32,132 nucleotides of DNA, from NCBI GenBank assembly GCA_024638965.1, contig JAHEJI010000040.1, positions 1 through 32,132 on the forward strand, read 5' to 3'. The DNA is from Planctomycetaceae bacterium (GTDB lineage Bacteria; Planctomycetota; Planctomycetia; Pirellulales; Pirellulaceae). The translations under genes were made by a program, and so were the position numbers. Numbering within the stretch: position 1 is the first letter of the stretch; every line of letters starts with the position of its first letter. The notes under the pieces are model-generated. The model saw nothing but the letters and a program-made list of their open reading frames with translations, made no database searches and was not told the origin of the DNA. This document shows, piece after piece, positions 26,565 to 32,132 of this stretch.

Positions 26565-26738
26565 TCAATAAGATTTGTTTTGATCGTGGTCATTACAGCA
26601 GTCGGGAAACCTGTCGCCCCAAAGATTATCGCTGCGTGTAAGTTTGGCGAAGATTTTGGATGTTGAATTCATCGTGGGCGCAATCCCGATGGAGGTCCAG
26701 CCACGGCGGTACCCGAGCAAAAAGAAATTAAATGCCAC
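26565..26738 (-). CDS. Possible small open reading frame within a repeat-like stretch (26324-27013)
   Basis: A GTG at 26738 opens a 57-codon frame whose translation begins VAFNFFLLGYRRGWTSIGIA and continues PTMNSTSKIFAKLTRSDN. I believe I have seen nearly this peptide annotated repeatedly as a hypothetical protein in Rhodopirellula-type genomes. If so, the DNA is an interspersed repeat rather than a conserved gene. No good ribosome site precedes it. The remainder of the 690-base gap has only the 26427-26460 palindrome and a GCCGG-containing imperfect one near 26535-26557. Confidence 0.3.
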   Translation of the reverse strand: MAFNFFLLGYRRGWTSIGIAPTMNSTSKIFAKLTRSDNLWGDRFPDCCNDHDQNKSY

Positions 26739-27013
26739 CAGCCCTTTATCGGGTCATCCATGAACACATCACAAAAAGATTTGGCATTAACTCTTTGGCG
26801 AAATCGCGTCGCGTCACCGAATAGTCATCGGACTTCTGCATCGCCGAAAATTGGACCCTTTTCCAGACGCCGAATGTCTCGTCTTTAACCCTTTGTGGCG
26901 ATTTCGTTGCAATACCAGACGCAGACCGTTACAACTTCGCGTGAGGCCGACCAAGAGGTCGTGCCTGAGAGCGAACCGCATCCCGAGAATAATTTTTTCG
27001 ACGAGAACGCACA

Positions 27014-27220
27014 ATGAAACACAGGCGGTACGAATACAAAATTCATTATCTTCAGCTTGACGTCGGGAGGGGAAACGAAGAACAGCTTGTCGAAGCGTTG
27101 AACGACTTAGGAAAAGACGGTTGGCGTCTTAATCGTTTGTATGGAGAAGTCAGTCTACGAACGATTACAGCGTGGAAGGGCGGCCTGAATCGACTTCTCG
27201 AACGAGAGAGTCACGAGTAA
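27014..27220 (+). CDS. DUF4177-like small protein
   Basis: The 68-residue product reads RRYEYKIHYLQLDVG at its start and, in the middle, LVEALNDLGKDGWRLNRLYG. The order Y-E-Y-K strand, a helix ending L-N-x-L-G-x-x-G-W, then a strand is the DUF4177 pattern (usually 50-70 residues), a family of unknown function. The start at 27014 is the first ATG; a weak GAGAA lies about 9 bases upstream. It is flanked by repeat-rich, gene-free sequence and stands alone. Confidence 0.8.
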   Translation: MKHRRYEYKIHYLQLDVGRGNEEQLVEALNDLGKDGWRLNRLYGEVSLRTITAWKGGLNRLLERESHE

Positions 27221-27905
27221 CACGAACAGCTGACGCTCCTGCTCTTTGGGGTTCCCCTTGCGCCAACGAAAACATGTTTTAAAGGGGGCCGGATTCCGGC
27301 AACCCATACCTTTTTTTTCGCCCGCGCTTAACTAACCACCTTTTTTTCAAATACTCATACCTTTTACGGCACACCCAAACCGTGGTCAAGAAACGTCTGA
27401 ATCGGGTTTTGAATAGCTGGGTGGCGGAGCGTTGGATTTCCGCCGATTTTCGTCGATTAACCCAACGTTTTCCGGGCCCGGCTTCCCGGGTTGCAATGAA
27501 CGCCTCGCCCGCGTGGTCCGCCTGACCGACGACGGTTCGGTGTTCTACGGCGCAGTACAACCAATCATTCGAGAACGGAAAAACAGTTTTTTCAAATGGG
27601 CCGTCCCGCGCTCTTCGAGCTGGTCAAAATATGGACACGACTCGTTTTCCCCATGCTTTAAGCGTGAAAAGAAAATTGAAGAATATTGAGACAGTTCACG
27701 CACAAACGTCCATTCAATAATAGCGCGATGGACGGATGGAAAAAAACCCAATGCTATAGTTAATTCGTCATCGCCGCGGCTGCATTAATAAGTTCAGTCT
27801 CTGATGTGATTTTCGGACGAAGATGGACACGCAATCGAAAATGTGCCTCAACCGTATTGTCGACATGGTCTAAAACCAAACGTTGATACTTCCGGCATAA
27901 TCTTT
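27221..27905. repeat. Repeat-rich 685-base gap
   Basis: Several palindromes crowd together: AAAACATGTTTT (27269-27280), GCCGG-ATT-CCGGC (27288-27300) followed ten bases later by an eight-T run, GGCGGA/TCCGCC (27423-27428 with 27439-27444), and CCGGGCCCGG (27472-27481). The first T-tailed hairpin might terminate the DUF4177 gene. The longest frames here (93 codons minus, 85 plus) look non-coding. I see nothing in 27700-27905. Confidence 0.55.
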
Positions 27906-29903
27906 CTATTGTGAATCATAATTCGGTGGAGGCGCAACCTGCAAATCGAACATGCCTGCCCCGGGATGGGTTTCCTTCAGCAAAGTTCGCGTCGTGGTCT
28001 CATCATTGACGAGTACGAAACTAAGGTACGGGACACCTCTCAACAACTGTTTGTCGGAGTCTGAGATGTCATTGTCAGAAATGTACAAGGCGTTGAGTGC
28101 ATATAGCCCCTGAAAATAAACAAGGTTTTCGAGTTGGATCGAAGTGTCTCGAACGTCCAGAAGCGAGACTTTTGATTGGGCCAATGCCGCCATTGCCGCA
28201 GGCGTGATTTTTGTGTCTCGTACGTTGAGGAACCACGGGCCATCTTCGCCGATGAGCGCCTTGATCCCTTCATCGGTAATTTGGGTTCCTGACAAATCCA
28301 TTCCGTAAAGCGGAAACTCTGATTGATATTGGAGCAATTCAGCAAGCTCGGCGTCGCCAAACTGCGAATCGGTCGATTTGATGACCCAGCCATTCCCGAT
28401 AATGTTTTGATTGCCGACATAAACATCGGTACGCGTTGTGATCTCCCACCCGGAATCCCGAAGCTTTTGGGCGAGTTCCTCGTAGTTGTTATCTGTTTGA
28501 AATTGATAAAACATCGCGTACGCGAAAAAACTGAGCACACCTATGATGCCAAGTAGCGCGATCGAGAAGAATACGTTGACGAAGAATTTTTGTCCCGGAG
28601 CTTCGTCGTAGTCGATCCAGTTCCATGGAACCGATAAAGAGCCTGCCAACGACGCGGCCAGCGGTTCGAGTTTTTTTCGCTGGGCCGACGAACTTCGAGT
28701 CCATTGATCGTTTCCGGTCACATGGATGCGTTTTCCTGAATCCAGACTCAATGCCAGTTTGCAATGATACTCTGTCCAGCTGGGACCGTTTTTTCGAGAG
28801 TGGGTTTGTTTGGTCCCTTTTAACACGACGCCGGTAATCTGCTGAAGCCGCTTATGGTTCGACAGCCAGCCTTTTTTCCAACTGAGCAGGTTGGAGTTCC
28901 AGTTCATTTCGACCACGCGCTGACAGTTTGATAATCGGTACAGCGTGGCCGTGACAAAGAATACACCACCGAAGGTAAGTGAAGTTGGAACGATGCGATC
29001 GAACAGCGGTTGGTCGCCCGCATTGAAAAAGTACAGGCACGCGATAAGCAGCCCCGCTCCAACGCCCACGATCAGCAATTGATCCCACGTTGCGGCCGGA
29101 CGCCGAAAACGGACCAGGTCACCGGGCTTCCATTGTTCCAGCTTCGTTTTCATACTGCGGTACTGTTCAGAATCAAACTTGGCTACTGCAGGTGTCGGAG
29201 CGACGAAGCTGGTTGACGTTTGGTCCAAATCATATCTCGGCGCCTGGGTTAATTCGGGGATCAACGTCATGCCGTCGTCCGGATATTGCGTCAGGCATAC
29301 TCCCAGGTCTTCAACGTCATTCTTTTCGATCGAAAAATGCGTCAAACTGGCGGCGCGGCCAATACGAAAAAGCAAGTCCATCGCTTCGGGTCGTTTGTCA
29401 ACATCCGGAACTGAGAATTGAACCGAACGACTCTCGCCATCGAAAAAACCAAAGGTCAGTTCGAGGTCCAGTGGCCCGGAGCCTTCCGATCCAATCGCCG
29501 CATCTATCATCACCAGACTCGACAAAGGGCAGTCGATTTTTACCTTTCCAAAACCCCACCAACCAGGGTTTATGGCTGTCAAACGATCGTTGGCAAAATC
29601 GAATGAGATTGTTTTCCAGTAACAATGCATCGAACTAACGATGCTGGCCGCCGTGTACAAAATCAGCAGCAACGGGACCAGGAAAATCAGCAGGTAAACC
29701 GCTATTCGCCACAACCAGTCAAATCGCAGAAACCAGTCTTCAGGTAATTTGGGTGCCAGTTGCTGGAAGACAAGCGTAAATGTGATCCCGGCGAGCAATG
29801 CGAGAAAAACTGCAAACAGGTGTCGGACTACAAAATTGGGCGCGAGGCCACGGTACTCGATTTTCACGCCTGTCGACTGATTGGCGAGCCGGTAGGTTCC
29901 CAT
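27906..29903 (-). CDS. Large membrane protein with duplicated TM-pair/beta modules and a C-terminal leucine-rich region
   Basis: I do not recognise a named family for the 665-residue product. Helices lie at about 24-48 and 64-90. They are followed by a beta-rich domain (WKTISFDFANDRLTAINPG, then a strand ending LELTFGFFDG) and an acidic linker. A second helix pair lies at about 280-330, followed by a similar beta-rich domain (VVEMNWNSNLLSWKKGWL, then KLALSLDSGKRIHV). A fifth helix at about 460-487 leads to a C-terminal region with leucine-rich repeats (MDLSGTQITDEGIKAL, FLNVRDTKITPAAMAAL, LYISDNDISDSDKQLL). The two beta domains resemble each other and bacterial PH-like domains. The ATG at 29903 lacks a strong ribosome site. 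Confidence 0.8.
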   Translation of the reverse strand: MGTYRLANQSTGVKIEYRGLAPNFVVRHLFAVFLALLAGITFTLVFQQLAPKLPEDWFLRFDWLWRIAVYLLIFLVPLLLILYTAASIVSSMHCYWKTISFDFANDRLTAINPGWWGFGKVKIDCPLSSLVMIDAAIGSEGSGPLDLELTFGFFDGESRSVQFSVPDVDKRPEAMDLLFRIGRAASLTHFSIEKNDVEDLGVCLTQYPDDGMTLIPELTQAPRYDLDQTSTSFVAPTPAVAKFDSEQYRSMKTKLEQWKPGDLVRFRRPAATWDQLLIVGVGAGLLIACLYFFNAGDQPLFDRIVPTSLTFGGVFFVTATLYRLSNCQRVVEMNWNSNLLSWKKGWLSNHKRLQQITGVVLKGTKQTHSRKNGPSWTEYHCKLALSLDSGKRIHVTGNDQWTRSSSAQRKKLEPLAASLAGSLSVPWNWIDYDEAPGQKFFVNVFFSIALLGIIGVLSFFAYAMFYQFQTDNNYEELAQKLRDSGWEITTRTDVYVGNQNIIGNGWVIKSTDSQFGDAELAELLQYQSEFPLYGMDLSGTQITDEGIKALIGEDGPWFLNVRDTKITPAAMAALAQSKVSLLDVRDTSIQLENLVYFQGLYALNALYISDNDISDSDKQLLRGVPYLSFVLVNDETTTRTLLKETHPGAGMFDLQVAPPPNYDSQ

Positions 29904-30059
29904 GAGGCGTCTGGGGTGTCTGAAAATGAAACGCGGCGGAATGGCTGGTATATTCTAATGCAACACGCCGGACTACGGACTGTCCTTCATTTCAATCAAC
30001 CAGCTGCCGTCAACTCCGTTTAGCGATCGCATGATTGCGTTGAAGATTCTCACCGAAAT

Positions 30060-31103
30060 TCAATGGATTCCCCCTAGTTGAATTCTGGCGTTAACAATTT
30101 GCGCGGGTTCCAAATTAATCGGTGGACCCGCATTGCCTTGGGCTTCCGCCATCAAATTGTCACTAGACTGCGCGTGTGTTGCACCAAAAAAATGATGGCC
30201 GATTTCATGCGCCAGAACGAGACCCATCGATTTTAATGGGAATATGTCCTCAACGATAACACACTTCGAAGTCTCATCGTAATACCCCTGGAGGTCAATT
30301 TTAGGTCGTTGGTGTTCATGAAGTGTGCCAACCAGAACAATATGGATACGTTCAGATGTTGGCCATTTTTGTTTCCGGAGAAACTTTTTCAGGTCTTCGA
30401 GTTCGATGGGGGAGCCGAAATCGTATTTGGATTCCAGTATTTCGCAAGATGAGCTTGGGTTGATTACAATATTCGCCTGAGGTTGGTAAACGGAATTGAC
30501 CGTGGGAATCAACGAAGTTTTGACGGTAGCACAACTGGCGTTCGGCTGACGCGATTCGTATTTCAAGCGATAGAAACCTACCTTGAGGTTTAGTTTACCT
30601 CCGACAACGATACGAAGCTTGGCACGGGTAGATCCATTTTGGTCAATCACAATCAGCCAAGTGTTATCTTCGCTCTTGCTTTGGATTCGAAATTTCCTAA
30701 CTGAAGTTTTTGGCCGTTGAAGTTCCGTAGACTCGGCTATCGAAGGGTCTCCGTCAACAACCGTCATATTATCTCCATTGAGCAACAAGACCTCTCTAGT
30801 TTCGTCCACTGGAATAAATTGCCAAAACTCAAACGCCCCAAAGGGACCTCCAAACCCCTGATCTGCGACTACCGAGTTGAATTTAACTTTTGTTCCAGTC
30901 GCCAGTGGGAGAATTGTGTCAGTCCCCAATACTCGCGCATCCACGAATTGTGCGGTACCTTGGCCTTTTACGTTTCCAATTGCCATTTTGCCTTCCGATT
31001 TCCTACCTTCATGCGGATGTAAATTTAAATCGGCGTTTAAGGGAACAAAATCTGCTTCTCCTCCTGAATGCCACAAGATCCCCAATCCGAAACAAAAAAC
31101 CAA
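30060..31103 (-). CDS. Metzincin-like zinc metalloprotease, probably exported
   Basis: The 347-residue frame carries HEIGHHFFGATH at 299-310, followed by DNLM and PAQIVNAR. That order is typical of bacterial metzincin-type proteases, in which two histidines plus a third bind zinc and a methionine turn follows. The spacing is HExxHxxxGxxH, one residue longer than the usual HExxHxxGxxH. The N-terminal 200 residues are beta-rich with no named domain. The frame has no ATG start: TTG at 31103 is the first candidate. An ATG at 31117 in another frame gives a hydrophobic leader (MLVIVWFF) that would join this frame by a -1 shift at a run of six A on the plus strand (31094-31099). An export signal is therefore likely, but its exact form is unclear. 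Confidence 0.8.
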   Translation of the reverse strand: MVFCFGLGILWHSGGEADFVPLNADLNLHPHEGRKSEGKMAIGNVKGQGTAQFVDARVLGTDTILPLATGTKVKFNSVVADQGFGGPFGAFEFWQFIPVDETREVLLLNGDNMTVVDGDPSIAESTELQRPKTSVRKFRIQSKSEDNTWLIVIDQNGSTRAKLRIVVGGKLNLKVGFYRLKYESRQPNASCATVKTSLIPTVNSVYQPQANIVINPSSSCEILESKYDFGSPIELEDLKKFLRKQKWPTSERIHIVLVGTLHEHQRPKIDLQGYYDETSKCVIVEDIFPLKSMGLVLAHEIGHHFFGATHAQSSDNLMAEAQGNAGPPINLEPAQIVNARIQLGGIH

Positions 31104-31323
31104 ACAATGACCAACATTATCCGGCTAATTGTCGGTACACGCAGTGGGTCGTCAAACGGAAACGTGAGCGGTGACGCCTGATCGGAATCGAAAACGCGCT
31201 CGTGACAGATTGGCTCCGCGAGGATTTTGCTTTGTTCGATTCAACAACTCATGCGTTTTCTGTTGACTGTAAAAATGGACCGTATTTCGGGACGCCCAAT
31301 CCGTCGCCAACAAACAAGCGAAA

Positions 31324-31357
31324 CCCATAAGCGCAACCTACCCATAAGCGCAACCTG
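31324..31357. repeat. Exact 17-bp tandem duplication within a 480-base gap (31104-31583)
   Basis: ACCCATAAGCGCAACCT occurs twice, back to back, at 31324-31340 and 31341-31357. Just beyond, GCAAGC and GCTTGC form a small palindrome (about 31366-31378). A further inverted repeat, GCCTGTCA (31497-31504) with TGACAGGC (31537-31544), lies upstream of the last gene and could be an operator. The remaining short frames here look non-coding. Confidence 0.85.
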
Positions 31358-31583
31358 GGACGTCGCAAGCCGCTTGCCAACGCCGTATAAATAAACAGAT
31401 TGGCAAGGTCGCCGAATGCTAGGAAACGAGTCTCGTGGCAACGGAGACGCCGCGTCACGATTTACGCTCACTTCCGGCGAATCATGGTTTGCAACCGCCT
31501 GTCAATCAATTGTCCGCTAGAATATTCAACTGTCGCTGACAGGCAGCTACAGATTCAGTTTCAAAACTTTACGGGAACACAAA

Positions 31584-32132
31584 ATGAAAAAATCACTCAA
31601 ATTATTTATCTTCGCATTTGGTTTCGCGATTGTTCAATGCAGCCTCATGCAATTCAACGCGGTTGCTCAGGTTCCGACTGCAGGCCCCGAATATGATGTT
31701 TTTAAAAACGATGTCGGGGAGTGGGATGTTGAAATCACCAATTACGCAAGTGGAACTCCTGAAGTCACCAAAGGCACTGAATCCAACAGGATGCTGGGCG
31801 AGTTTTGGCTGATCAGCAATTTTGAAGGCAAAATGATGGGATTAGAATTCAAAGGTCATGGGAGCACTGGCTATGACGCCGAGGCAAAAAAATACGTTGG
31901 AACCTGGGTGGATTCTTTGAGTCCTGGAATGATGCACATGAAGGGTGAATACGACAAAGACAAAAAGACAATGACACTTGACGGAATGGCACCTGGCATG
32001 GACGGCAACCCTGCCAAACACAGGTTGACCACAGTGTACAAGGATGGGAAACGGGTGATGACCATGTACATCACTCTCAAAGGCGGCGAAGAAACCAAAT
32101 TCATGCAAATGGCTTACACGAGAAAAAAGAAG
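31584..32132 (+). CDS. Secreted DUF1579-like protein (partial, runs off the right edge)
   Basis: The 183 codons visible begin at an ATG with GGGAA about 8 bases upstream. A signal peptide of about 28 residues (KKSLKL, core FIFAFGFAIVQ, cleavage after AVA) precedes the mature chain. DVFKNDVGEWDVEI, EFWLISNFEGKMMG and GHGSTGYDAEAKKYVGTWVD match the DUF1579 pattern of a beta-barrel built on Gly-x-Trp and G-Y-D motifs. Its function is unknown; the family is common in planctomycetes. The reading frame has no stop before the window ends; the family's usual length suggests only a few residues are missing. Confidence 0.85.
   Translation, partial: MKKSLKLFIFAFGFAIVQCSLMQFNAVAQVPTAGPEYDVFKNDVGEWDVEITNYASGTPEVTKGTESNRMLGEFWLISNFEGKMMGLEFKGHGSTGYDAEAKKYVGTWVDSLSPGMMHMKGEYDKDKKTMTLDGMAPGMDGNPAKHRLTTVYKDGKRVMTMYITLKGGEETKFMQMAYTRKKK

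Overview
The window looks like a chromosomal segment from a planctomycete, most likely Pirellulales or a Rhodopirellula-like relative. The reasons are two ECF sigma factor / Ser-Thr kinase pairs, secreted proteins resembling DUF1598 and DUF1579, weak or absent Shine-Dalgarno sites at many starts, and many short palindromic interspersed repeats. By eye the bulk is about 50-53% GC. One block of about 1.3 kb is far richer in GC.

Layout. From 1 to 3.2 kb (minus strand) lie a partial purE, alanine dehydrogenase and the ribosome GTPase Der. From 3.5 to 10.9 kb (plus strand) is a housekeeping run: a family-4 uracil-DNA glycosylase, a secreted DUF1598-like protein, an App1-type phosphatase, a DUF167 protein, rpsD, lpdA and map, with two convincing intrinsic terminators. 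From 10.9 to 12.5 kb (minus) a GC-rich di-haem cytochrome c peroxidase is fused in frame to the truncated N-terminal half of a DUF6580-like membrane protein. From 13.2 to 16.9 kb is an accessory stretch: two unrecognised minus-strand proteins flank a frameshifted, 5'-truncated secreted-repeat pseudogene that abuts a palindromic repeat.

From 17.2 to 25.5 kb (minus) are two tandem signalling modules. Each has an ECF sigma gene upstream of a large membrane-anchored Ser/Thr kinase. The first kinase carries TPR repeats; the second ends in a multi-pass membrane domain. From 25.9 to 32.1 kb are a small secreted beta-rich protein, a DUF4177 protein, a large membrane protein with an apparent internal duplication and leucine-rich repeats, a metzincin-like protease with an odd zinc motif and a possible frameshift at its start, and a partial DUF1579 protein. 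The gaps between them are full of palindromes and tandem repeats.

No tRNA, rRNA, CRISPR array or intact transposase was seen. The most noteworthy items are the chimeric peroxidase island, the 13-17 kb accessory stretch, the two sigma/kinase modules and the protease. All family names come from reading motifs by eye; no database search was run.
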